DNA from: Lycorma delicatula
Taxonomy: Eukaryota > Arthropoda > Insecta > Hemiptera > Fulgoridae
Reading direction: 5' to 3'
NCBI RefSeq assembly: GCF_047948215.1
Contig: NC_134462.1
Coordinates: forward strand, 120,488,937-120,552,936
Length of the DNA: 64,000 nucleotides
The notes under the pieces were generated by a model. The model made no database searches and was not told the origin of the DNA. It worked only from the letters and a program-made list of their open reading frames with translations. This document shows positions 12,150 to 23,769 of the stretch, piece by piece (position 1 is the first letter of the stretch; each line of letters starts with the position of its first letter). The position numbers and the translations under genes were made by a program.

Positions 12150-12505
12150 ATATTCCCTCTCAGCTGACGGACGCGTGCTCTTCTCACCGACTCTATACTA
12201 GTCAGTTGTGTCTTGCCTGCCCTCGTGTGTAATCGTTACGGTTTATAAACGAGAGATGTGTGTTGAAGTCGTACGCCGCGTAGTTCTTTATACACGTTTT
12301 TGTTTATAAACGAGTGTCTATTCAATTATTAACATTACATATTTTGTGTTGTTTTACAGCAAATTTTTTTTATGTTAAATCTATTATAATTATATTTGTG
12401 TTGTTTAAACTTTTTTTGAAAACAATTTATTAAAATTATTATCAGTGTTTGTTGAAACATCAGTTTAACATAAAAGTTACAAACTTCATTACGAACTGTA
12501 AGTAA
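12150..12505 (+). promoter_or_regulatory. Candidate TATA-less promoter with non-coding first exon
   Basis: An arthropod-type initiator TCAGT at 12202-12206 puts +1 at 12204. Exactly at +28 to +34 lies AATCGTT, matching the downstream promoter element RGWCGTG at 5 of 7 positions. No TATA box is seen near -30. The flank (about 12130-12300) is clearly richer in GC than the surrounding DNA. A strong splice donor (CT|GTAAGT) follows at 12497/12498, giving a possible first exon of about 294 nt. That exon carries the 13-bp GTTTATAAACGAG twice (12241-12253, 12302-12314) and a short upstream ORF at 12256 (MCVEVVRRVV), and no long reading frame. If real, the downstream AT-rich DNA would be a large first intron. 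All of this is inference from motifs. Confidence 0.35.
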
Positions 12506-15500
12506 TTTTATTTTTCTAGGTTACGCGTAACTTCTAATAATATTTGAAGTAGTTTTAATTCGTTAAAGAAAATAAAATTCAGTACCTGGTTATGTAATTA
12601 ATTTGTATATACGATTGGGGCTGTTTTATTTATTAGTATTATTATTCGTAAGTAGATAATATAATATTTTTATTTAACTGCCGTTCTGTTTTAATTTAGG
12701 TTTTACTTTACCTACTGCAATACGTAAATAGTGTATTTTGAAACAACAGTCTACGAATATGTTATTAATGCATGTAATTTAGTTATTACCCCTTTTCAAC
12801 TATAACACGCGAGTGGATTTTATAACTTTTTTAAAATTTATGTAAAAGCTTTAAAAGTTACATAAGCTAGGTACCGTCATGCCGACTAATAATTAATTAT
12901 TGTATTATCGATATAAAAGTTGTGCGCGAACGTTTAATACGGCAACATTTCGTCTGTTTCATAATTTATTCCCTGTCGGCAAAATTATCGAACAGATTAT
13001 TTTAAATTGTTTACATTAATTTAAAAAAGCTTTGCGGCAGTGTATATTGTAAAAATACAACTATTGATACTAAGCGGTAACAGAATACGTCGGCTAACGA
13101 ACTCTAGTTTTATTTTTGCGTGTTTTCATATTAGATTTATTTTTTCAAAAAGATTTTTTATTGTTAAATTTTAAATCTTTACAAAAACCCTTACACGAAA
13201 TAAATGTATCCTTTGAATTATTTATTGGACTTGACAAAATTATCGTTTGTTTTTAACGGTTCAAATGAAATTTATTTTTTTCTCTCTGCATCTAAGATTA
13301 ATGACTGCCGTAATAGCAGATAAAGAAAAATATTTTCTTCTTTTAACTTCCGGTAGTTTCGTTCTTAGCGGTTTTTTTTTGTTTTCTTACAGTTTTGTTT
13401 TTATTGTAAAAATATATTCTTTGTAAATGAAGAATTTTTTTATTTTACATTTACATTTTATAGTAGGTTTCTTATTTTATCCGTATTAAAATGAAATTTT
13501 TTTACGTTTTTACATCTTTTATAAACCCGTTTATTATTAATTTTAGCGTATTCTTTTAATTAACAGGTGTATTAGGTTGTTAAGCAGTTTAAATTTAAAA
13601 ATAAAGTAATGTATGTGCTAGGTACAAATATTTTTAAATCCAGAATAAGTTGATTTTTAAAAAATATTTACCGATAATATATTATTTTCTTCTACATTTT
13701 AGTTGTTTTTTTGAACATTGCTTATGGAGTGAATAATTAAACAAATGTTACGTCGAAACAAACATTAGAGTTTTGTTATTGTTACAAGGTTTACGTGTTT
13801 GACATTTCAAATGTTACTATTTAAAAAAAAGATAATTATTTTTGCTTTTACTTAAAATTATTATAAACCAGTTGAGGTGTATTGTAGCTGTAAAATAAAA
13901 AAAAACTTCATAATTTGCTAAAATTAGCTAAACGGATAGGAAATTTTGTATCTCCATAAGAATTAAATAAACTCGATTTATGCAACCCGGCAGTGCAATA
14001 ATACAACTTATCTTGAAAATAAAAATTCCATTATCTCCTTTTTAATTCAAACATTTATTTGTATTTTTTATTGAATAATTATAAATTTAAATTTATAGAA
14101 TATATACCTAATTACTTATGTAGTTATTTATTTCAATTCTACTTAATTTATTTAATTTCCAATATGTAACATGACATTTTATTCCGAGTAGCTTCCAACA
14201 AATCTTTAAAAGTTTTCACGAACAAAAATCGACTGTTACATCATCGGTTGGCACCCGTAAATATCTGTTCTGTTATAAATTAAAAATTCTAATTTCTTCA
14301 CGTTTTTATACTTACGAATGTACTATAAATTTTGTAGTACTTTTGTTGTTTAAAAACAATTACCCATTTATTTATAAAAAACATAATAAATAAGTATCTT
14401 TCAAACTAGATAAAATATCTTATACAGTACAATAATTCGCCTGACGTTAAGGCCCGTAATAAGTTTCCGTTGATGTATTTAATGGATTAAAAAGAGATAT
14501 TTCAACCTTTTTTCCATTAATTGTTTAAAATTAAAATAATTAATCTTTTTTACAACAAAAAAAAAATCTTTCTGATAATCAATAGGCAAAATAAAAAAAA
14601 GATAAAATTTTTATAATCTCGTTTAACGTGTACAAATAATTAATATGAGTTACTTAATTCCAGTTAGCGCCTTATAAATTGTATTTTATTCTGTTTATTA
14701 ATCTCACATACGCTGATTCTTATTTTTTTTGTTAATATGATTTTAAACCCATTTTCCTCCCACCGACATCATCATTGCTTATGTACATGATTTTTTTTAA
14801 ATTTTTGTATTCTACAATACTGGTCTGATTTTATCGCGGTTTTGCCTTTTTTTCCCAGAAAATATTCTGGAATCCTTTTTTTATCAATAAATTACAAGTA
14901 GCACATTTGTCCATATTGATGTGTTCTACGCAGTATACCAATATAAATATAATATTTGTTTAATCTAGTAATTTTGTAGAAATAAATTTTACCTATATAT
15001 TTTTTTATTTCGCTGTGTACAACACGTTAAAGTTATTTATTTGAAACTTTTAAATATTTATCATTTTTATTCTCTAAATAATTATTATTATTATTAACTA
15101 TTATGGTCAGGTTCGCCTAATTTTATTTTAGATTATAGAGTATTATTTAAATTATTATTAGAATCATTTATTAGGGGAATTTTTTAGTTTTTACTTCCTC
15201 CTCTGTGTGTAATCGGTTACAATTGTATTTCCCTTCTGTAAAGCGGGAGAGTTCGAAGTTTATTCTTCTTTCCATTACTTTTGATAGAACGAAAACTTCA
15301 TAATTGGAATTAGGATGCAGTTAAACTTTTATAACTCGATATTTTACGCTAATATTAACAGATATCTGTAACTCGAACTGAATTATATTCTTTAAAACGA
15401 AAGAAAGGTATTATAACAAATAACATACATCCGTTAGGTCATCCATCAGTTTGAAAGTTATTAACGATGTTTCTGCCACATAAAACCTAGGTAATACTCT

Positions 15501-18125
15501 CAACACGAGTTGTTTTCATCTTCGTGTTATAATGTTGATTTTCATGCTATTTTCTTTTAAGAATTATACAGTTTTAAATATTTTTATATTGAGCAGATAA
15601 ATATGCATATATAATACAGAATTAATAAAGTATGTCGATAATGTTTTTTTAAATTTCAAAGTTTATGACCTAAAGGAACGTTTTTTAAGTATAAAATAGT
15701 TCTAGTAATAAATTAGATTTCTCCTTGTTAAACAGAATCATTTTTATTTTCTGCCGTAACGTATTGAATAGAATTACTAAACATTTACTACAATATATAT
15801 ATATACACGTATGTGTGTGTGTGTGTTTGTTAAACGGTAGTGTATATTCAATAGTAATTTCAGTTAGTATATATATTTTTTCGTCAACAGCGTTCCGAAG
15901 TTGAGTTTCTGTTATGTCCTGTTTGAGCTACTGCGACTCTGTAAAAGACTGATCAGTTTAGATACCGTTTTTACTAAATGATTAATGCTTTCTTGGAAAT
16001 AATTTTTGACGTTTCTATAATAAAATGTATTATTTTACGACAAAAAAGGAATTGTTCAAATATATTAATAGTTAGTCATTTTTGAATCTATTTGTGGTCA
16101 TAATAATATATAATTATCTTTTTCTGTTATGCTTTTTTATTACAATTAATTTGCAACTAGTTGTACTTCCTTTTTAAATAACTGCCTTTGAGTTTTCTTT
16201 AATCCGTGTATCTCTGGATTTTTAAATTATTAATAATATTTTTATTAAGATTTATAACTTATAAAAGGTGTTTTATAAGTTTTAAAAAATATTTCTTAAC
16301 CTTAATAATTTTAATGAAATCTTTTACTTTGCGTTGGCTTACTGTTTATAAAAAAAAAAAACCTTTTTCCATAGTATGATAAAAACGTTTATTAGTACAA
16401 TTCTGTACCGTATGAAAAAGTATAAGTTTTATGTCCGGCAGCACACAAGCGGGTTATGTGAATAGTAACCAATTCTGTTACCTGTAATATTTTGTATCAT
16501 AGACGATGATAATTGCGTTAGAAATGTGAGACTATTCATTATAATATAAATCACAGACGATTTAAGCCGTAATCGAACCGGCTAATCTTGAATTCAATTT
16601 CGAAAGATAGTTTTCTGTAACTGAGCTATCATCGCTTCGCTTATGCTGTTAAATTAATTAATCGATCTAGCGTAAAAATGTATCTTCCGATTGAATTAAC
16701 GGTATAATTTTTTTTAATGTTCGTCAATTTTTGATAAATTTGGAAATTATTAATAAAATAGTAAATTTCGTATAATTCTTAATAGCTCGATTAATTTGCG
16801 GGAATTGTTTTTTAGTCGATAATTTGAGCTTCAGCCTAAAGTTGTGTCGTGTCGGTTAATTTCTAAAATAAAAAAAAAATTATTTCATTTTACTCCGATA
16901 GTTTATTTCTTTTTACTTCAATTTGGGTGATGGTCTTCATCCGCTTATGTTTTGAATTTATTTGCTCGTCGACTTTTCTTTACTTATTTTTGAGAAACAT
17001 TTCCTAATATTTAACCCGCAACGTAACCGACTTCTTATCGGAGATAGAAATGAATTTTTCGAAGGAGTTAAGAGATTTTCAGTTATAAACCGCTTTAGCA
17101 TTTTTATAAAAAATATTATCACCCGTACTGTTACCTTATGATAATTTCATCGTTACCTTTGGCTGTATTATAAAACGGATTTTATTTAAATAATGTTCAT
17201 TTATTTCCACAAATTTTCTTCTTCTGTTTCTTGTTTCATTATGTGTGATTTATTTTTGTTTTTCAAAAATTAATTCTTGCTTCGTAAACTTTTATTTTTA
17301 ATGAACTTCCCTATTTATTTTCTCCCTCTGTCTTTTTTCTTGTTCATCGTGTTCTTATGAATATTTTTTTCAAATTAATTACTGTAATAATGTAATGAAA
17401 AAAATAAGTACCGATTTCTAGAAACTAAGTAATTTTAAAATATCTTACTAATACGTTTAAAATAATCGATTATATTAACATAACATAATATTTAAATTTT
17501 GAATTTCAGTCGTTTTTATATTTACAGAAGTTCTCTAATTACTATATTATTTTTGTTACTAATTATATATCAAAGGAACAATTTTAGATTTGTCGCTCCT
17601 AAGTTATTGTGTTCTTAATAAATAAATAACTCGTGACGCGAAACGTTATTAATTTTTAAAAAGATCATGTAAAGGTTTACGTTATCTTATTCCCTCCGTG
17701 TTTCTGATTGTTTTCTTCTATAAGAAAAGTCTTTCTTAATTTTTCTCTGTTTACGATCTCTAAAACAATATTGAGTATCGTATAAGAGAAATTATTATGA
17801 TAAAATGCTCTTTTTAACGGTGATATAGAAGTGATACTTTAAAGTAAATTAATATTTTTATGTAATATTTATTATTTAACGTACAATCTTAAGGATCTGT
17901 TTGTGATCGACGATAATAAAAAAAAAATGTATTATTAAAAACAGGGTTAGTGTAGAGCAAAATATTTGATATTATTGTTTTCAGATATAATCTACACGAC
18001 CGTTTAAAAAAGATGAAACCAAGAACTTTATTAATGTAATAACTATCGTGATGCTAACATTGTTTTTTCTGGGTGGTATAATATTGTTTTGGTTTATATT
18101 TCGTTGTTTAGTATCTAATAAAATT
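12506..18125. other. Long AT-rich, repeat-poor, gene-free stretch (intron-like)
   Basis: Over 5.6 kb with no recognised coding frame. It contains T- and A-runs, a GT microsatellite near 15812-15826, and one tRNA-like relic (16552-16640, listed separately). The plus strand looks T-rich with few identifiable transposons, which would fit a large intron, but no acceptor site or exon can be supported. Confidence 0.5.
16552..16640 (-). mobile_element. tRNA-like SINE relic
   Basis: On the minus strand the sequence reads GCGATGA-TAGCTCAGTTA (A box at 16618-16628), later AGCCGGTTCGATTACGGC with a B-box-like GGTTCGATTAC (16569-16579). The spacing is about that of a tRNA gene. The D stem cannot close, the T-stem pair next to the loop is mismatched and the acceptor stem does not form, so this is not a functional tRNA. 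A decayed tRNA-derived SINE head is the likely origin. Confidence 0.45.
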
Positions 18126-18129
18126 TAAA

Positions 18130-18345
18130 TCTTTTTAATTTTTTTAACATCAGTCGGTGGTATTTAACAGATTATTTCAAAATTAAATTTTCCACGAATA
18201 CTGTTGCAAAGTTTAAGATTTTTACTGCTGATTTAACGAAGTTATTGTTGGTCAAACCTAAAAAATTTATTTTAAAAACAGATTTTTTTTTACAATAATG
18301 CCGAACCGTTTCGGGACCCGTGCTTACATGATTTTTTAAAAACTT
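18130..18345 (+). repeat. Unclassified interspersed repeat family X, partial copy
   Basis: Shares with 19597-20000 and 53811-54340 the ordered phrases 'ctg.t.atttaacgaagttattgt', 'gtcaaacctaaaaaat' and a following T-rich block. All three copies are in the same orientation and strongly diverged. No coding potential was seen. Confidence 0.5.
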
Positions 18346-18439
18346 ATTATCACTTTTAGAACGATCCCGAAATTTATCTCATTTCTTCACGAGATACTCT
18401 GTACGATAAATAAAAATTTATTATAATAATCTTACTATT

Positions 18440-19075
18440 TTTCACTTTTTTTACTTTCTTGGCATCATAGCTGTAGAGCGATGCTTGAAGAAGAACTGTA
18501 GGTATCGTTCAAAAAATGGGGTACAGAGGCTTTTTTTGCTTTTCTTGAAGTTTTATAGCCTAGGGACCACAAAAAACAAACAAAAAGAGGGGGGGGGGAT
18601 AGTTCGTTTGTACTTACGTACTATTGTTGGTGTTCGAAGTTTTGAATACGCCAAAAAGTTAAAAGTTATTAAACTTTTGAGTGGATGAACTGATTTTGAT
18701 GAAATGCGATGCAGAGGCTGGAGTATCCGGGGCGATTTGTTGCAAAACGTTTGGGGTTAATATCTCCAGGGCGCGGGTTAGATAATTTCTTCGGGATAAA
18801 TTTTCTCAAAATTTTTGAAACGTAAACCTACTTTATATTAAGCTTAATATAAAGCATGTACTGTCCTTATCTTAAGGACAGTACATGCGTACGTCTTTAT
18901 TTAAAAAAAATTCTGCTCCCGAATTCGCCCTTTCCCCAAAAATCGAAAGATCTTTTTATTTATTTCATTTAACAGAAATTTTTTAATGTCTTGTTAGTAT
19001 TTCTACGCGCTTCTTTGACTTCCTTGCCGCTGAAACAAATAATTTCGGGTTAATATTGGAGGAGGGAACATCAAT
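18440..19075 (+). repeat. Unclassified interspersed repeat family Y, copy 1
   Basis: Aligns over most of its length with the reverse complement of 47318-47840. Shared phrases in order: ggcatcatagct.tagag, gaagaagaa, agggaccac, acttacgta or acgtacgtaagt, ttttgatgaaat, tttggggt.aatat.tcca, ttctcaaaat.ttg, actttatattaagct, ctttccc.aaaaatcgaaa. The plus frame 18485-18688 is chance within this repeat. This copy carries an extra palindrome at 18831-18888 that the other copy lacks. A run of ten Gs lies near 18589-18598. Confidence 0.7.
18831..18888. repeat. 24-bp perfect palindrome joined to a 16-bp-stem hairpin
   Basis: 18831-18854 is its own reverse complement, centred on AAGCTT. It runs directly into a hairpin with perfect arms 18854-18869 and 18873-18888 and a 3-nt loop. 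Compared with repeat copy 2 (47318-47840), about 34 extra nt (18845-18878) are present, and they are an inverted copy of the sequence on either side. Confidence 0.85.
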
Positions 19076-19596
19076 AAGATTTTTAAAATATCGGTTTTTT
19101 TAATTTTTTAACCTTTTTTTTTATTTTATTTAATGTTTTAATTATAACATTGCATAAAGTTTCATCAAATTCACCCCGTCTCCAAAAAAAACATCTTGGA
19201 TAAGTTTTTATCGATTGAACATTTTTAGTGGATATGTTTCTTTCATTTAATGTAATAAATGTAGACAAATCTAATAATTTTCTTGGTTGGTGATTTCGGG
19301 GGTGAAGGAGCAGAAAAAAAAGAAAAAGTGATTTTTAAAATTTTGTATACTTTTTCTTGTATCATTTTTTTCCACCGCCGATTCCACAAAAACTATTACA
19401 GCTCTGCGGTCAGCTTTTTGTAATTTTGATTGAGTATTTTTCCCGAGATTGTTACTTCTTCAGAACAGAGATTATTTTTAAAATAAATTTCTTTTATCTA
19501 TTACAAATCGGTTATCTTACGCCGAGTGAAGTAAAGAATTTTAGCGTTTGATCTCTTAGTGATCATAAAAATAAAGAAAAAAGTTCTTGTAAACAT

Positions 19597-20000
19597 GAGT
19601 TCGGAAACGCTTGGTTTTTAAGTTATACTTTGCAAAAGATTTCGCCCCGATTTTTTTCTCCAAGGGTAAACGAAATCGTTTTGATATTATTGAAATTAAA
19701 AAATAAATTTGATTTGAAAGATAGAATAATAAAACCGGTTCCAGAACTACTTTTAGCAATTTTTCTGTAAGATTTGATTTGTGTACTGATAATTTAACAA
19801 AGGTATTGTATGTCAAGCCTAAAAAATTGTGTTTTGCGACCAAGTTTTTGTGTGTTCTACAGTAATTATATCTTAATATTATTAGGGATACAGTCCAGTT
19901 ACCTATTTTATTCAATATTTCAGCTCGAAAACCATACAAAAAAATCAAATTTAATCCTAAATTTAAGTTTCAAATTATAATTTAAACGATTTCCGGATCA
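19597..20000 (+). repeat. Unclassified interspersed repeat family X, longest copy
   Basis: Starts with ttcggaaacgcttggttttt and 'gttatactttgcaaaagatttcgcccc', matching 53814-53870 (ccggaaacggttcg, gttatagcttgcgaaaaatttcacccc). It continues through 'ctgataatttaacaaaggtattgtatgtcaagcctaaaaaattgtg' to an end near 'aaattataatttaaacgatttccgg'. The minus frame 19556-19948 (130 codons) lies wholly in this repeat and is treated as chance. Class unknown; no terminal repeats seen. Confidence 0.6.
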
Positions 20001-20004
20001 TTTA

Positions 20005-22795
20005 TATATATATATATTTTATTTGTAGAACGATTTTAATGCGCTCTGTGTGATAAAACACCTAGTATTGATCTTGAGCTACCCCGGTTAATGTATGAAT
20101 AAACAGGGACCAATAATTTTCAACTGATCGTTCTATCTCTATAAATTGTTTTTCATTTATAAGACGTGATGTAACTTATGACCTTATCACTATATAAGCA
20201 TACGATACAAAGCTTTTCTAACTTATTTGTTTTAAAAAGAAGGGATCCAGAATTATTATTTGTAAGTAATAATAATAGTAGTTTTATTATTTTAATACGC
20301 TTCATACAAAATAAAAAGAGTTTACTTGAATATTTAATTATAATTCAGAAGTTTTAGATGTTGTTTATTACCTTTTACAATTCATTTTCGGTTTTATTTA
20401 TATATTTAATTGAAGTTTATTAAATTCCTTGTTTTCAATTTTACAATATATTTGTATACTCTTTTGGTTACTTGTGATACTGTTTTGAAACATATTTAAT
20501 TAACATTAATTAAATTTATTTTGCATTATTAAATAGTAATATCAGAGTAACAGAAAAAATGTATATATCCTGAAAATTATTTACCTCAGTTTTTTTTTTA
20601 GAAAACCGTATTTATTATTTTATCTTTATTAAAAATTAATTTTTTTTTAAATTCAATATAATGTATTTTTATTTATTTACATATATTCATTTTTAAACTG
20701 TAATTTGTTTGTAAATCTTTTAAAAAAAAAGTAAAACGGATGGATTTTTACTGGAATTTATTTCATTGAAATATCAGAAGGTTTGTCGTGTTTATAATTC
20801 AATATAGTATCACGTTTTTTTGTTATTCAGATAAAAGTTAATTTAGTACTGAAAATTTTCCGGAAAATTATTTGATTATCTACTTTGTTCAATTAGTTTT
20901 ACGTATGTTAGTTTAACTTTCGTTAAAATTATAAGTCAACGCATTATGTTTTGAAAATAATATTTAATAACTGCAGATAATAATTATTGAAATAGTATAT
21001 ATTTTTTTCATTTTCATTAATTTTCTTGAATTTCTTCGTTATAAAATCAAATTACAAATGTTATAAATTTATTTTTTTAGTATTACGTACTCTTCATTAC
21101 TTTTTCTAATCTTTTATTTCTTTATTTTTTGAGCCACGGGTTATTTGATGTTCCTTTCTTTCTATTGTATACGTATCTTTAAAGATCGAGATATTCGATC
21201 CGTATCACCCGCCTCTATTTGATAAATTTCGATCTTTTTTCTTCGACTACACTTTTAATTTTCTACACATTCCTCTCTTACCAAATTAACTAAAATTAGT
21301 TTAGTTAATTTAACTAAACTAACGTATAATTATTAAATTTATATACATAATTTATTAAACAGGTTTTTCACAATAACCGTTTGATAAATACCGTAGTATT
21401 TTCTGAACCCTCAATAGCATGCGTCATCTGACTAAATGAAAACTACGCCTGCTTCTAGTCGGATAAAAATAAAAATAGCGTTTCATTATACTTGATGAGA
21501 AAAGAATAAAAAGAAGTGTCAGTTAATGAATATTTAATAGTGAAAATAGCTTTTATATAAAGCACGTAAAAAAGCGATATTACCGGTTACCGTATGTTTT
21601 ATTATGAATGAAAAGCCGCGATCTTTCATAAGAATCTTTATCACTACTGTAAATAACTCCCGGTTGTCGTTTTATTGCTTATTTTTCACTCTTATTTTTA
21701 AGTTTTTGGCGGAGATTGACTCGACTCTCAAACGGGAAGTCTTGATTTTGCGTTAAAAAATCCAAGATGCCTTTTATTCATCGGCATTTAAAAACAGTTA
21801 ATTATACGTTTAATATATTACGGTTTACTTTTTTAAAGTTTAATATTTTTTTATTTTATTTTCTTAACGACTACGTTGCAATCTGCCCAACTATTGAACG
21901 ATAAGCAAGTCCCCTTCACGGCCCGACGAAATGAAGTTACGTATGACCTATAAATGAGGTTTAGTCTTGCACAGGCTCCGGCCGACCATTCCTGAGACGT
22001 GTAATTAATTGAACTCCGAGCACCAAAGTACATCTTATTGTAATTATATACGATGTACTTTTTTAAACACTTATGTACTAAAGAAACATTTTATATTCAG
22101 ATAGGTAATGGATTATAAAAAAATGTATACCGCATCAGAAACGGGATCTGGTTTAAATCCATCCGTTAAAGAAAGAAAATAGCTTTAGCATTTGTTTAGA
22201 AGGATAAAGAGTACCCGTGGGAAAATTGATCGAAATGATTTCACAAAATATGAAATTAATAATAATAATCCAAAAAACGCGATTAAAGTCTAGTGTGATA
22301 TGTAATACTAATAATTATTTTAAATAATAGTATAGCTAATAATTAAAGATAATTAATAAAATAATCTAGTCGGAGATAATTAAAATTATCTCTGTTAATT
22401 TTATTTGTACGCGCTAAAAGAGAATAAAGAAATCTCAAAGGTTTTATTTTTTTTTTAAATAATTTTATTTAAAACATCTATCGACAGGGTAAGCCTTAAG
22501 TATTGGTTTTGTTCAAGAAAATATTTTAGCTTAATTTAAAAAAATGACTAGTCGGTTAGTAAGCGGATAAAAATGCGACGGAAACCGCGTTTAATTATAA
22601 TCTTTAGTTATAATAATAATTGAAGATTATATCAACGGCCAAACTATACAACTACGTTAAGAAAACATTTTTTGATCTTATAGATGGATATTGAATACTT
22701 TTTTTTTTGAATATTAAAACTTTGTTTTACAGAAAAATTGCAGTATGTAAAAAGTTTCCGATAATTTAAAAAGTTTTATATAATTTTCTTAAAAA
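20005..22795. other. AT-rich DNA without recognised genes
   Basis: Contains a short TA run near 20004-20017, a palindrome with 13-bp arms at 21296-21308/21310-21322, and long A/T tracts. The minus frame 21851-22033 has no recognised motif. No transposon boundary could be supported. Confidence 0.5.
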
Positions 22796-22811
22796 AATTG
22801 TTTATTTTTTT

Positions 22812-23330
22812 GGTCAGCTCTGGACCACGTTTAGTACTTATTTCCCCCAACACCACTGAGGATGGTCCAGCAGTTACGCATTGCGCATCTTCAGTGGTTG
22901 CCCGTCCTCTAACCTCCCGGGACCCCACAGGATCCGGCGATGCCGTGCCCTGCGGGGGTCGATCACCCAGTAGGTCGGGACTTTGTCTTTCTGTGTGCCA
23001 TGCCTCCAGTTCTCCTCCAAGGAGGGGATCTAGCCGGGTCTTTCCATTTCCCCCCCGAACTTAAGGGGTCCCCGGTCACTAATCGAGAGCGACCCACCTC
23101 AGCAAACCGCCCTCTCATGAGCGAGGCTACCCTTGTATTTTCCTACCTTCAGTATCAGTCCCACTCCCTAGCGTCTATCTCCTTGATTTGTATTATTCTG
23201 ATTACCAAAGAGGCTACGTTATCCCATTCATGTTTCCTTTTTAGCATGTACTGCAACATGTTTTCCTTTACGTCATTTCCTTTAACTTTATTTTTAAATT
23301 TAAATGTATTGATTTATTAATAATTATCAT
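22812..23330 (-). pseudogene. R1-like LINE, C-terminal end and GC-rich 3' untranslated region
   Basis: The minus strand encodes DVKENMLQYMLKRKHEWDNV followed by ASLVIRIIQIKEIDAREWD and a TGA at 23155-23157, which resembles the C-terminal helix of R1-clade reverse transcriptases. A GC-rich, apparently untranslated stretch (22830-23150) follows, ending in an A-rich tail (caaaaaaataaac on the minus strand, about 22798-22812), as expected for a LINE 3' end. The plus frames 22798-23064 and 22940-23320 are antisense to this and not genes. Copy is 5'-truncated near 23330. Confidence 0.6.
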
Positions 23331-23584
23331 AAGTTATTGGTGAAATAAAATTTTATGTACTTTTAAAAATGTGTGTATGTGTAATCTAGTAGGTATTATT
23401 TCATATGTGTATATGTAATAGATTTGATGAAACATCTGATTATTTAATATTAATTGAAAATTATAATGTAGAATTTTATTATTTTTGGAATTTCTAGTTT
23501 AATTTCTGTTTAATGTAATTTAATTATTCTGGAATCTCTCTTTAATTTTATTTACATTGACGTTAACTACAGAGTGACTAAAAA

Positions 23585-23765
23585 ACAGACCCTGCTGGCC
23601 TCCGCGCGGGTGGTAGCGTCTCGGCCTTTCATCCAGAGGTCCCGGGTTCGAATACCGGTCAGGCATGACAATTTCATACACGCTACAGATCATTTATCTC
23701 ATTCTCTGAAGGATTACCTAACGGTGGACCCGGAGGTTAAAAAAAAAAATAAACCCTCACAAGAA
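23585..23765 (+). mobile_element. tRNA-derived SINE (family B)
   Basis: A GC-rich tRNA-like head with a GGTGGTAGCGTCTC-type A-box region (about 23608-23622) and a good B box (GGTTCGAATACC, 23645-23656) is followed by a short body and a poly-A/ATAAA tail (about 23738-23755). The head sequence (GCTGGCCTCCGCGCGGGTGG) differs from family A, so two independent SINE families coexist. No clear target duplication was found. The frame 23574-23768 is a read-through of the SINE and not a gene. Confidence 0.75.
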
Positions 23766-23769
23766 TAAC

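Noticed and set aside
19556..19948. 130-codon minus frame
   Set aside because: Lies wholly inside repeat family X; the other copies do not keep the frame open.
22798..23320. Plus-strand frames of 88 and 126 codons rich in Ser/Pro/Arg
   Set aside because: They are antisense to the R1-like LINE 3' end and its GC-rich untranslated region.
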